Source: WHTK01 sp963711035 (GTDB lineage Bacteria > Chloroflexota > Dehalococcoidia > DSTF01 > WHTK01). From it: 64,000 bases of DNA. The DNA is taken from contig CAVQCN010000003.1 in the NCBI GenBank assembly GCA_963711035.1, positions 620,001-684,000 on the forward strand. The letters run 5' to 3'. Below are positions 43,300 to 51,983 of this stretch, piece after piece. A model generated the notes under the pieces. That model was not told where the DNA came from, did not search any database, and saw only the letters and a program-made list of their open reading frames with translations. Numbering within the stretch: position 1 is the stretch's first letter; each line of letters begins with the position of its first letter. The translations under genes and the position numbers were made by a program.

Positions 43300-44583
43300 T
43301 CAGTTCTGCAGGACGGGGCCGAGGAGGATGGCTTCGGCCTCTTCGCCGGGTTCGAGGGACGGCAGGTCCTCCGGGCAGATGGCGAGTGCGTTGGCCAGCG
43401 CCATCGACATGAGGATGCCGGAGCCCTGCGGCCCGGTCAGCGCCGCCGTGTACCGGCCGTCGCGCTGGCGCACGATGGCACGGGCGTAGAAGCGGCGCCC
43501 GTCCGGGTTCACGAGCCGGTCTTCGACGGTGACACGCACGGTGGGCCGCTGCCAGTTCTTACGGCCCATCATCTTGTAGACGGCTGCGCGGCCGAACAGC
43601 TCGAAGGCCACCATGGAGCTCACCGGGTTGCCCGGCAGGCCGAGGTGCGGGATGCGGCGGCCGTCGGGGCCGGGGAAGCTGCCGAAGGCCAGCGGTTTGC
43701 CGGGACGCATGCGCACCGTCCAGAAACCGACCTCGCCCTCGCGGATCAGGACGTCTTTCACGACGTCGTAGTCGCCGCGCGAGACGCCGGCGGAGGTGAT
43801 GATCAGGTCCGCCTTCTGCAGGGCTTCGTGGATCTTCTCCGTCAGCGCTTCGACTGTGTCGCGGGCGATACCGAGGCGCAGCGGCACGCCGCCGGCCTCC
43901 GTGATCAGGGACGTGAGGCTGTAGGCGTTGCTGTCGTAGATTTTGCCTGGCTCGTGCGCTTGTCCCAGCTCGAGCAGCTCGTCGCCGGTCGAGATGACCG
44001 CGACGACGGGGCGGCGGTAGACGCGCACCGTTTGCATGCCCAGTGAGGCGATGACGCCGATCTGCGCCGCGCCCAGCTCGGTACCGGCTTGCAGCACCAT
44101 GGTGCCCTGGCGCACGTCTTCGCCTGCCTCGCGGATGTTGGCGCCGAGGCCCGCGGCCTTCAGCACGCCGACCTCGTCTCGGCCCTTGGCAAAGGAGCCG
44201 AAGTTGCGCCCGGCGGGCTCGTCCGTCTCCTCGAAGGGGACGACAGCGTCTGCACCGGCCGGTATCGGCGCGCCGGTCATGATGCGCACCGCTTCGCCGT
44301 CGCCGATGGTGCGGTCGAAGATGTAGCCGGCTGCAACCTCGCCGATGACGCGCAAGCGCACCGGGTTTCCCTCGGAAGCGCCGGCCGTGTCCGCGGCCTT
44401 GACCGCGTAGCCGTCCATGCTCGTGTTGTCGAGAGGCGGGATCGTCAGGGGCGAAACGAGGTCTTCCGCGAGCACCTGCCCCAGCGCTTCTTCGATGGGG
44501 CGGTCCTCGGGTTGCAGGCGTTCGATCAGCTCGAGGATCCTGTTGCGAGCCTCCTCCACGCTGATCATGCCGTCGCCGTTCAT
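43300..44583 (-). CDS. moeA: Molybdopterin molybdotransferase MoeA
   Basis: 427 aa. Domain I/II features include PLDNTSMDGYAVKAAD and GEAVRIMTGAPIPAGADAVVP. Domain III (about 195-335) has VAVISTGDELLELGQ and the SAGVSRGDYDVVKDVL segment, and GLPGNPVSSMVAFELF follows. Domain IV ends the protein. MoeA inserts molybdenum into molybdopterin. An AAAGGA site lies before the ATG. No other molybdenum cofactor gene or molybdoenzyme is present in the window. The AsnC-type domain gene upstream has the same direction. Confidence 0.93.
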   Translation of the reverse strand: MNGDGMISVEEARNRILELIERLQPEDRPIEEALGQVLAEDLVSPLTIPPLDNTSMDGYAVKAADTAGASEGNPVRLRVIGEVAAGYIFDRTIGDGEAVRIMTGAPIPAGADAVVPFEETDEPAGRNFGSFAKGRDEVGVLKAAGLGANIREAGEDVRQGTMVLQAGTELGAAQIGVIASLGMQTVRVYRRPVVAVISTGDELLELGQAHEPGKIYDSNAYSLTSLITEAGGVPLRLGIARDTVEALTEKIHEALQKADLIITSAGVSRGDYDVVKDVLIREGEVGFWTVRMRPGKPLAFGSFPGPDGRRIPHLGLPGNPVSSMVAFELFGRAAVYKMMGRKNWQRPTVRVTVEDRLVNPDGRRFYARAIVRQRDGRYTAALTGPQGSGILMSMALANALAICPEDLPSLEPGEEAEAILLGPVLQN

Positions 44584-44601
44584 AAGGGTCCTTTCCGTGA
44601 G

Positions 44602-44859
44602 TTAGTTGAGGCGCACCGCCAGGCAGGTCGTCGTTTTCTGCACGCCTTCGATCTTCTGGATGCCTTCAGTGATCGCTTTGCTCAGCTTATCGAGGTCGTC
44701 GGCCTCGAGTCGGACGATGACGTCGAAGGGCCCCGTGACCGTATCGACGTCGGTGATCTGCGCGTCGGGGTGCTTGAGGGCCAACACGGCGTCACCCACG
44801 TGTCGTGCGTAGCCAACCTCGGCTTCGATGAGGACGTATCCGCGAACGGTCATGTTCAA
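44602..44859 (-). CDS. Lrp/AsnC ligand-binding (RAM) domain protein
   Basis: 85 aa, a stand-alone effector domain without the helix-turn-helix. The pattern VRGYVLIEAEVGYARHVGDAVLALKHPDAQITDVDTVTGPFDVIVRLEADDLDKLSKAI spans the alpha-beta sandwich (given here in consecutive parts: GYVLIEAEVG, VTGPFDVIVRLEADD, IQKIEGVQKT). Stand-alone RAM proteins bind amino acids and may modulate full-length Lrp regulators. A GGAGG site precedes the ATG. It lies 18 bases upstream of moeA and may share its transcript. Confidence 0.85.
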   Translation of the reverse strand: MNMTVRGYVLIEAEVGYARHVGDAVLALKHPDAQITDVDTVTGPFDVIVRLEADDLDKLSKAITEGIQKIEGVQKTTTCLAVRLN

Positions 44860-45007
44860 GCCTCCTTCAGAACGGCTGGAAGTGCAACGATCATCATGAG
44901 GGCTATTTTACCTGTCAACGGCCCTCGGGCCTCGTTGTGCCCCAAATCGCTAGCTAACCTATACTGATCTGGTCGCACCGGACAGAAAGGAACTCAGAGC
45001 TCAAGTC

Positions 45008-46030
45008 TTGCTCCGCCAAAAACGATTCTGGTTCGGGCTGATAATCAGCGTCTCCTTTCTGGCCATCTTCCTGGCTCGCACCGACTTCGGTCAGATACGG
45101 GGATCGTTCAGCGGCGCCAACTATGCGCTGGCGTTCGGTGCCGTGCCGCTGTACTTCATCGGCTTCTGGTTCCGGACGATACGCTGGCGCTACCTGCTGA
45201 AGCCGGTAAGCGAGGTAGGCACCGGCCGTCTCTATCCTGTCGTCCTCATCGGCCTCATGACGAACAACGTGGCGCCTGCCCGCGTTGGTGAGCTGGTGCG
45301 CGCGTACCTGCTGGGCGAGCGCGAGCGCATGAGCAAGTCTACGGCGCTGGGCACGATCGCGGTCGACCGTGCCTTCGACGGCCTCACGCTGGTCGCAATC
45401 CTGGGCATCGTCATCGCTTTCAGCGGCGCCAACTCGGAGGTGAAGAGCATCGGCGCAGCGACGGCGGTGCTGTTCATGGCCGCGACCTCGGTGCTGGTCG
45501 GGATGGCCTTTTCGCCACGCCGCGGCCGTGCGCTCCTGATGCGCTTCGTTCGCCTTCTGCCCGAGGCGCTGGCGGAGAAGATCGAGGGCTTGCTCGACTC
45601 GTTCGTCACCGGCCTGCTGGCGATTCGCAGCCCCTGGGTGCTGCTGAAGGCGGGCATTGCCTCCTTCGCCTCCTGGTTGACCGAAGCGACGATGTACTAC
45701 CTCGTCGGACAGGCGTTCCATCTGGGCATGGGCTTCCACGTCTATCTCGTCATTCTGGGTGCGGCGAACCTGGCGCTGTCCGTCTTCGCTTCGCCCGGCG
45801 GCGTCGGCCCCTTCGAGGTTGCGACGCGCGAGGTGCTGGTGTTCTTCAACGTGAAGGGCGGCAGCGCTGCCGCCTCGGCCTACGCGCTGGCGCTGCATGC
45901 CTTGCTGCTCGGCCCGGTGATTGCCATAGGCTTCCTGCTGCTCTGGTCCGGCCATATGTCGTTGGGCCAGTTGCTCGGTACGCGCCCGGAGACGCCGCCG
46001 GCCGTTCCGGGAGCGCAGGGCATCGAATGA
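45008..46030 (+). CDS. Flippase-like integral membrane protein (LPG synthase TM / UPF0104 family)
   Basis: 340 aa with about eight membrane helices. The family motif appears as FRTIRWRYLLKP and the NNVAPARVGELVRAYLLGER segment, followed by AVDRAFDGLTLV and SPGGVGPFEVATREVLVF. This matches the transmembrane part of MprF and related lysylphosphatidylglycerol synthase or glycan flippase proteins, without the soluble transferase domain. It may move a lipid-linked precursor. TTG at 45008 is the start; the ribosome site is weak. The stop overlaps the following flavoprotein gene (ATGA). Confidence 0.85.
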   Translation: MLRQKRFWFGLIISVSFLAIFLARTDFGQIRGSFSGANYALAFGAVPLYFIGFWFRTIRWRYLLKPVSEVGTGRLYPVVLIGLMTNNVAPARVGELVRAYLLGERERMSKSTALGTIAVDRAFDGLTLVAILGIVIAFSGANSEVKSIGAATAVLFMAATSVLVGMAFSPRRGRALLMRFVRLLPEALAEKIEGLLDSFVTGLLAIRSPWVLLKAGIASFASWLTEATMYYLVGQAFHLGMGFHVYLVILGAANLALSVFASPGGVGPFEVATREVLVFFNVKGGSAAASAYALALHALLLGPVIAIGFLLLWSGHMSLGQLLGTRPETPPAVPGAQGIE

Positions 46031-47361
46031 GGGTCGCCATCGTCGGCGGCGGCGTGGCGGGCATGACCGCTGCCTACCGCCTGATGCAGAAGGGGCACGA
46101 GGTTCAGCTGTACGAAGCGTCGGGGGGGCTCGGCGGCCTCGTACGGACCTTTGAGACGCCCGGCGACCCGCTGGAGGCCTTCTACCACCACATCTTCACT
46201 ACGGACACGACTATCATCGCTCTGATCGAGGAACTGGGCCTGAGCGACCGCTTGACCTGGATCGACTCGAAAGTGGGGTTCTTCCACGGCGGTCGCATCT
46301 GGCCCTTCGTCACGCCGACCGACCTGCTCAAGTTCAAGCCGCTGCCGCTGATCGACCGCGTACGCCTGGGCCTGGCTGGCCTCTACCTGCGCCGCCAGAA
46401 CAAGTGGCACCGCTACGAGGAGATCACGGCCTGGGAGTGGATCCGCCGCTACGTCGGCAAGAAGGGGCTCGAGGTCGTCTGGGGGCCGCTGCTGCGCGGC
46501 AAGTTCGCGGATCAGGCCGAGGAGGTGGCAATGGCGTGGCTGTGGAGCAAGATCCACCTCCGCTTCGCCTCTCGCGGCGCCGGGCCGAAGCAGCAGGAGA
46601 AGCTGGGCTACATGCTGGGCAGCTTCGGCGTCTACATCGAGGAGCTGGAGCGCCGCATCCGCGAAGGCGGCGTGCACATCGAGACGTCGCAGCCGGTACA
46701 GAAGATCCTCTCGAAGGACGGCCACGCTACCGGGCTGCAGCTAGGCGACGGACGCGAGGTTCACGCCGACGCGGTCATCGCCTGCGTGCCGTCCGAGCGC
46801 TTCGTGCCGATGGCGCTGCCGCTGGACGCCGAATACGAGCGGCGCGTGACGGCGGCGCGCTGGCAGTGGGCGTTGTGCTATGTGCTGGAGCTGAAGGAGT
46901 CGCTTTCGCCGATCTACTGGCTCAACATCAGCGATGCCGGCATGCCCTTCATCGCCGTCATCGAGCACACGAACTTCATCGACAAGTCGCACTACGGCGG
47001 CCGGCACATGCTCTATCTCTCGAACTACCTGACGCCGAACCATCCCTGGTTCTCGCTGTCGGACGAAGAACTGGACGACCTCTACCTGCCGCATCTGCAG
47101 AAGATCAACCCGCGCTTCGACCGCGATTGGGTGATCGAACGCAAGGTGTTCAAGGGGCCGAACGCGCAGCCGGTGATCCGGCGCCACTACCGCAACGACC
47201 TGCCCGACCACCGCACGCCGGTCGCGGGCCTCTACCTGGCGAACATGCAACAGATCTACCCGGAGGACCGCGGCCAGAACTACTCGATCCGTATGGGCGA
47301 GACGGTGGCGAACATGGCGGTCGAGGACCTGCAGCGCGGCATCATCCGGCCGAAGGGCTAG
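46027..47361 (+). CDS. FAD-dependent amine-oxidase-like (protoporphyrinogen-oxidase-like) protein
   Basis: 444 aa. The N-terminal dinucleotide fold reads VAIVGGGVAGMTAAYRLMQKGHEVQLYE, with the GG doublet motif GGLGGLVRTF. The C-terminal FAD-binding end has AGLYLANMQQIYPEDRGQNYSIRMGE. The middle, with FYHHIFTTDTTIIALIEELG and WGPLLRGKFADQAEEVAMAWLW, resembles bacterial UDP-galactopyranose-mutase/HemG-like and carotenoid-desaturase-like flavoproteins, often found beside glycosyl and lipid genes. Translational coupling to the flippase-like gene suggests a joint role in an isoprenoid or glycolipid pathway. The substrate is unknown. Confidence 0.8.
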   Translation: MRVAIVGGGVAGMTAAYRLMQKGHEVQLYEASGGLGGLVRTFETPGDPLEAFYHHIFTTDTTIIALIEELGLSDRLTWIDSKVGFFHGGRIWPFVTPTDLLKFKPLPLIDRVRLGLAGLYLRRQNKWHRYEEITAWEWIRRYVGKKGLEVVWGPLLRGKFADQAEEVAMAWLWSKIHLRFASRGAGPKQQEKLGYMLGSFGVYIEELERRIREGGVHIETSQPVQKILSKDGHATGLQLGDGREVHADAVIACVPSERFVPMALPLDAEYERRVTAARWQWALCYVLELKESLSPIYWLNISDAGMPFIAVIEHTNFIDKSHYGGRHMLYLSNYLTPNHPWFSLSDEELDDLYLPHLQKINPRFDRDWVIERKVFKGPNAQPVIRRHYRNDLPDHRTPVAGLYLANMQQIYPEDRGQNYSIRMGETVANMAVEDLQRGIIRPKG

Positions 47362-47367
47362 TGCAAC

Positions 47368-47655
47368 GTACAGAGTGCAAAGTGCAGGCGGACGCGGCGT
47401 CTTCCTAACACGCCCTGTGATCTGAGAGACGAGAGGGGACGGAGCTGAAGAGCTTCGTTCCTACGTTGTGGGAGGCGCCATGGCGTCGTTGTGAGAAGCG
47501 CAGCGACGAAGCAATCTCACAACGGCCGAGAACGAGCCGTACCAGGCGTGGTCAGCCGAGGGCTAGATTCCTCCCTGGGCTCGAAATGACAACTCGGGTG
47601 TCGCGGAGGAAGTGTCGCCGAGTCTCTGCACTTTGCGCTCTGAACTCTGTACTGC
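47368..47655. repeat. Intergenic region bounded by an imperfect inverted repeat
   Basis: At the left edge, TACAGAG is followed by GCAAAGTGCAG; at the right edge the same words occur inverted with an extra eight bases between them. Inside lie a family A hairpin (47436-47465) and a 10-bp inverted repeat (47487-47496 with 47515-47524) around a GCGACGAAGCA loop. No protein gene is supported. It looks like nested small non-coding repeats rather than an insertion sequence, as there is no transposase. Confidence 0.5.
47436..47465 (+). repeat. Dispersed hairpin repeat, family A copy 3 (diverged)
   Basis: Shares GGGACGGAGCTGAAG and CCTACG ends with the copies at 27257 and 43217 but differs in the centre of the right arm (AGCTTCGTT). 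Confidence 0.55.
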
Positions 47656-47660
47656 AGACG

Positions 47661-48413
47661 CTACCAGCCCTCGCCGAACCACCAGCGCCTCTTGATGCGC
47701 GGGCCGTAGGTGAGGCCGAAGCGCCGGATCGCTGCCTCTTTGACGTAGGCGACGACGGCCTCTGCCGAGTTCGTAAAGTGGAACTTGTCGAGGTCCTGCT
47801 GGTCGATGGTGCCGGTCTTCAGCATCTTCTCGATCATGAAGTCGTTGAGCGGGAACCAGAAGTCCTCCGCCACCATGACGATGGGGAACTCCTTGATCTT
47901 GTGGGTCTGGATCAACGTGGCGGTCTCGAAGGCCTCGTCCATCGTGCCGAAGCCACCCGGCATGACGATGAAGGCGTAGGAGTACTTCACGAGCATGACC
48001 TTGCGCACGAAGAAGTACTTGAAGTTCATGAACACGTCTAGGTAGCGGTTGGGGTGCTGCTCGTGCTCGAGGCGGATGTTGGCGCCGATCGACTGGCCGC
48101 CCGCCTCTCTGGCGCCGCGGTTTGCGGCTTCCATGATGCCCGGCCCGCCGCCGGTGACGACCGTGAAGCCTGCTTTCGCCAGGCCGTGACCGATCTCGCG
48201 GGCGAGCTGGTAATAAGGATGGTCTTCGGCGAACCGGGCGGAGCCGAAGATCGTGACGCACGGGCCGAGGAAGTGAAAACGCCGGAAGCCGCGCACGAAC
48301 TCGAGGCAGACGCGCAGGACAAAGAGGAACTCGCGGCTCCTGGTCTGGGGGCCGCGCAGGAATTGGACTTCTTCCGAGTCGGGCGACTCAGGCGGGACGG
48401 TTCTGTTCGCCAT
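47661..48413 (-). CDS. LOG family protein (nucleotide 5'-monophosphate phosphoribohydrolase type)
   Basis: 250 aa. The Rossmann-like fold contains VTIFGSARFAEDHPYY, the TGGGPGIMEAANRGA segment and the diagnostic PGGFGTMDEAFE motif with catalytic glutamate. LOG proteins cleave the ribose from adenosine-type monophosphates; many bacterial members are annotated as lysine decarboxylase by mistake. About 45 extra N-terminal residues precede the domain. No ribosome site or clear promoter is evident upstream of the ATG at 48413. It is divergent from the ABC1 kinase gene. Confidence 0.88.
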   Translation of the reverse strand: MANRTVPPESPDSEEVQFLRGPQTRSREFLFVLRVCLEFVRGFRRFHFLGPCVTIFGSARFAEDHPYYQLAREIGHGLAKAGFTVVTGGGPGIMEAANRGAREAGGQSIGANIRLEHEQHPNRYLDVFMNFKYFFVRKVMLVKYSYAFIVMPGGFGTMDEAFETATLIQTHKIKEFPIVMVAEDFWFPLNDFMIEKMLKTGTIDQQDLDKFHFTNSAEAVVAYVKEAAIRRFGLTYGPRIKRRWWFGEGW

Positions 48414-48558
48414 GCTGCGTTCGGCCCGACGAGCCGGGCATCGGGTTCCCTCCCTCCTCCACGCTAACGGGAAGATGGGCCTAAGGGAAGCATCGGCAAA
48501 TTGCGCCGGGCTACAATAGCTACAGGGCCGTCTTTAGGGGCGGTTCTTTGCATACCGT

Positions 48559-49929
48559 ATGAGCCAATCGCCCGAAAACCCTCTCGCATCCAGGATCACG
48601 GTCTCGCGTCTCTCGCGCTCGCTCTCGCTCGTGGCGGCGGGCATACGCGGCGCCGTGCGCCATGCAGCAGCACGACGCCCCGGCAAGGGACGGGAGGAGC
48701 GTCAGGAGCAGGCCACGCTGCGCACCGCGGACGACGTCGCGCGCGTCATGGGCAATATGAAGGGCGTCAGCATGAAGATGGGGCAGATCCTGTCGCTGAT
48801 GGGCGGCGCCGTGCCCGAGGGCTTCGCGGACCGCCTCTCGACGCTGCAGTCGTCGGCGCCGCCTATGGCGCCGGAGCTCGTGCGACAGGTCTTCCTCGAG
48901 GACTTCGGCCTGCCGCCGGAGAAGCTGTTCCGCCACTTCGAGCAGAAGCCCTTCGCGGCGGCGTCGATCGGGCAGGTGCACCGCGCCCAGCTGCGCGACC
49001 ACACCGACGTCGCGGTCAAGGTGCAGTATCCGGGTGTCGAAGAGGCGATCCGGGCCGATCTGGCCAACCTGGGCGCCGTTTTCGGCGTCTTCGGGCTGGC
49101 GGCGCGCGGGTTCGACCCGGGGCCGATGGTCGAGGACCTGCGCAGCGGCATCTCCGCGGAGCTCGACTACTGCCTGGAGGCGGCGCAGCAGCAACGCTTC
49201 GGCCGCATCTATGAGGGCCACCCGTTCATCAAGGTGCCGCGCGTCTACCCGGAGATGGGCTCACGGCACGTGCTGGTGCAGGAGTTCATCCAGGGCAAGC
49301 CCTTCGCGGCAGCGCGCGAGATGTCGCAGGAGGAGCGCAACCGCATCGCCGAGATCATCTTCCGCTTCACGTTCGGCTCGATGCACCGCCACGGTCTGTT
49401 CCAGGCCGACCCGCACGCCGGCAACTACCTGCTGCTGGACGACGGCCGCGTCGCTTTTCTCGACTTCGGCTGCATCTCCGAGTTCGACCCGTACGTGCTC
49501 GCCAACATCAACGAGCTCATTGCCGGCGTCGTCACCGGCGATATCGAACGGTGGCGCCGGGCGATGAAGGCGATCGGCTACATCCCGGACGGCGTCGACC
49601 TGACCACCGATGAGCTCTGGGAGCAGCTCAAGATCTACTACACGTTCATCGTGGAGGACGGAGTCACGTTCACGCCGGAGCTGGCGGCGGCGCTCGTGCG
49701 CCAGAACCTGCAGCTCACCGGCGAGGCGGGGCGCATCAACCGGCAGCTCACGATCCCGAAGGGCGTCGTCTTCACGCAGCGCATCACCTTTGGGTTCGCC
49801 GGCCTCATGGCCAGCATCCGCGCTACCGGCGCCTGGCGCTCGATTACGTGCGAGTACGTGCTGCACGAACCGCCCTCGACGCCGCTGGGCCGCGAATCGG
49901 CCGCGTTCGACCCGAAAAGCTGGGTGTAG
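48559..49929 (+). CDS. ABC1/UbiB family atypical kinase
   Basis: 456 aa. The family hallmarks are KMGQILSLMGGAVPEGFADRL (KxGQ motif), the alanine-rich nucleotide loop in AAASIGQVHRAQL, the VAVKVQYPGV lysine, QADPHAGNYLL and DFG in VAFLDFGCISEF. UbiB/ADCK proteins are ATPases supporting isoprenoid quinone synthesis. There is no C-terminal membrane anchor as in E. coli UbiB. A TACAAT element at 48512-48517 suggests a promoter with a leader of about 35 bases. The next gene is a flavin oxidoreductase in the same direction. Confidence 0.92.
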   Translation: MSQSPENPLASRITVSRLSRSLSLVAAGIRGAVRHAAARRPGKGREERQEQATLRTADDVARVMGNMKGVSMKMGQILSLMGGAVPEGFADRLSTLQSSAPPMAPELVRQVFLEDFGLPPEKLFRHFEQKPFAAASIGQVHRAQLRDHTDVAVKVQYPGVEEAIRADLANLGAVFGVFGLAARGFDPGPMVEDLRSGISAELDYCLEAAQQQRFGRIYEGHPFIKVPRVYPEMGSRHVLVQEFIQGKPFAAAREMSQEERNRIAEIIFRFTFGSMHRHGLFQADPHAGNYLLLDDGRVAFLDFGCISEFDPYVLANINELIAGVVTGDIERWRRAMKAIGYIPDGVDLTTDELWEQLKIYYTFIVEDGVTFTPELAAALVRQNLQLTGEAGRINRQLTIPKGVVFTQRITFGFAGLMASIRATGAWRSITCEYVLHEPPSTPLGRESAAFDPKSWV

Positions 49930-49993
49930 AGCAGGTCGCGTCGCGCCTTTACGGGCTCGAGGGGCGGGCTTAGGATGCTGGCGAGGTGCGAGC

Positions 49994-51106
49994 ATGAAGG
50001 TAGGCCTGTTCTACGAGTGGCCGAATCCCGAGGCGTCGGACTGGAAGACGCTGTTCGAGCAGAGCATCGAGCAGATCCAGCAGGCGGAAGAGCTGGGCTT
50101 CGACTTCGTCCTCGTCGCCGAGCACCACTTCTCCAACTACGGCATGTCGCCGGCGCCGCTGCTGCAGGCGCTCGCCATCGCCGAGCGCACGAAGACAATT
50201 CGCGTCGGCACCGGCGTCCTCGTCCTGCCGATCTGGCAACCGCTGCGCGCCGCCGAGGAGGTCGCGGTCCTCGACAACCTGACGAACGGGCGCTTCATCT
50301 GCGGCGTCGGCCGGGGATACCAGGCCCACGAGTTCGGACACTTCGGCGTCGAGAGTGAGGACACGCGGGAGCGCTTCAGCGAGGCGCTCGACGTCATGAT
50401 CAAGGCGTGGACCAGCGACACGGCGTTCGGCTTCGAGGGCAAGCACTTCCAGGTGCCGGGCACGGTCAACGTCTGGCCGAAGCCGCTGCAGAAGCCGCAT
50501 CCGCCCTTGTGGCTGGCCGGCACAAGCGCCGACTCGCTGCGCCTGGCCGCGCAGCGGGACATCGCGCCGATCATCTCCGGCTACGGCGGCGGCGATGACG
50601 TGCGGACCGCGCTCTCGAGCCTGCTGCCGCTACGCAGCGCCGCCGGCCTGCCCGCCGACCGCTGGGATATGGGCATCCAGACGATCTCGCTGGTCGCCGA
50701 TAGCCTGTCGCAGGCGCGCGCCGACCTGAAGTACGCCCGTTGGCAGAACCGCGCCAACCGCGCCCTGCGCCGCCTCGACGTGCACGACGGCCGCGTCAAC
50801 GCCGTGCCCTACGAGGGCGAGCCGGACGACGAGACGTTCTGGAACATGGTCTACTACGGCGATCCCGGCCGCCTCATCGAGAAGTACGCGAGCCTGGCAG
50901 AGAACGGCGCGACCTTCGTCAGCTCGTGGCAGTTGATGGGCGGCGTCGAGCACGAGAAGGTCATGCGCTCCATCCGCCTCATGGGCACCGAGGTGATACC
51001 GGCCGTGCGAGATGCCCACGCGTCGCCGGAGCTGGTCGAGAGCCTGCTCGCCGCTGCCGCCGCGCCGGATGCGCTGGAGCAGCGCGGCCCGCCGCCCGCC
51101 GATTGA
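49994..51106 (+). CDS. LLM class flavin-dependent oxidoreductase (luciferase-like), second
   Basis: 370 aa, luciferase-like TIM barrel. It includes MKVGLFYEWPNPEAS, FVLVAEHHFSNYGMSPAPL, IRVGTGVLVLPIWQPLRAAEEVAVLDNLTNGRF and CGVGRGYQAHEFGHFGVES. It is only distantly similar to the enzyme at 23902-25056 and probably has a different substrate. GAGGTG precedes the ATG at 49994. The frame continues upstream but that part overlaps the ABC1 kinase gene. An amidohydrolase lies about 0.9 kb downstream. Confidence 0.9.
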   Translation: MKVGLFYEWPNPEASDWKTLFEQSIEQIQQAEELGFDFVLVAEHHFSNYGMSPAPLLQALAIAERTKTIRVGTGVLVLPIWQPLRAAEEVAVLDNLTNGRFICGVGRGYQAHEFGHFGVESEDTRERFSEALDVMIKAWTSDTAFGFEGKHFQVPGTVNVWPKPLQKPHPPLWLAGTSADSLRLAAQRDIAPIISGYGGGDDVRTALSSLLPLRSAAGLPADRWDMGIQTISLVADSLSQARADLKYARWQNRANRALRRLDVHDGRVNAVPYEGEPDDETFWNMVYYGDPGRLIEKYASLAENGATFVSSWQLMGGVEHEKVMRSIRLMGTEVIPAVRDAHASPELVESLLAAAAAPDALEQRGPPPAD

Positions 51107-51224
51107 CGCCTCCTCGTCTTACCGCACGGCATTTCGGTTTGGGCGCGGAAGCGTCCGGGGCCTGACGTTGGACGGAGCGGGTGAGATGCTTCGCTGCGCT
51201 CAGCATGACAACGTTGTGTGTCCC

Positions 51225-51238
51225 GTCGTTGCGAGAAG
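51225..51238 (+). repeat. Short motif shared with 47485-47498
   Basis: GTCGTTGCGAGAAG here matches GTCGTTGTGAGAAG at 47485-47498 with one difference. Words of this kind are the core of dispersed intergenic repeats in several bacterial phyla. It lies in the gap between the flavin oxidoreductase and the coiled-coil gene; the rest of the gap (51107-51347) shows an imperfect hairpin around GCTTCGCTGCGCTCAGC and no gene. Confidence 0.4.
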
Positions 51239-51347
51239 TACCGGTCAGGGGTAGCGGGGCGGAGTAGCGCATCGCAATGCGGAGCAAGCGTGGCAGCCGC
51301 TTACTCCAAACCAATCTTGCGAGTGCGCCCTGTTCCCGGGGCTGCTG

Positions 51348-51728
51348 CTACCAGGAAGGGTGCTGCGGCTCTTCGGGCGCCTGCGTTTCGGAGCTAGACG
51401 GCGCGCTCTCGGCGGGCATGTCGAAGGCGTTGGCAAGGCTGGCCAGGGCGCCGAGGCGCTCCTGCAGCTGGCGCATGATGCCCGTCAGGCGTTCCTGCGT
51501 CTCCTCAGTCGCCCGCTGGGCCGCCTGAGCGCGGTCCGAGGCGCTGCGGGCGTCCTCGACGGCCGCGAGCAGGCCTTCGCTCATCGTGCCGAACTGCTCG
51601 GCCGCGGCAGCGAGCTTGGTGGTCGCCTCCTGGATGTTCTGGCTAAAGGTGGAAGCGGCGGCCTGCAGCGTGGCCTTGGCGTCGGCCGCCGGCGAAGTGT
51701 CGGGCTGGGAGTAGTAGCTGTGCTCCAT
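51348..51728 (-). CDS. Coiled-coil protein of unknown function
   Basis: 126 aa. A short N-terminal tail (MEHSYYSQPDTSPA) is followed by about 85 residues of predicted coiled coil rich in Ala, Glu and Gln (KLAAAAEQFGTMSEGLLAAVEDARSASDRAQAAQRATEETQERL in pieces) and a Pro/Ser tail. This pattern resembles apolipoprotein-like or methyl-accepting-type helical bundles but no family is recognised. The ATG at 51728 follows AAGGAGG; a longer frame upstream is not supported. It is divergent from the amidohydrolase. Confidence 0.6.
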   Translation of the reverse strand: MEHSYYSQPDTSPAADAKATLQAAASTFSQNIQEATTKLAAAAEQFGTMSEGLLAAVEDARSASDRAQAAQRATEETQERLTGIMRQLQERLGALASLANAFDMPAESAPSSSETQAPEEPQHPSW

Positions 51729-51983
51729 GTCTACAGGTCCTCCTTGGGGTCCGGTCGTTGGATGTGATGGCGATCCGTGTCTATGCCGCATCTTAGGCCT
51801 TCCGGGCAACAGGCGAATGAGGGAAGCCCCTGATGTTCGACGCATCTACGTAAAGAAGCGGCAAAAGACGCTCCTTGTATCAGGCAAGTACGTATCGACT
51901 ACAGGCGAGGTGGAATTCGGTTCTCGGCAGGCGCACATCGACCTCGCAGTGCGTAAGATGGGCGCGTTCAAGGAGAGAGAACC

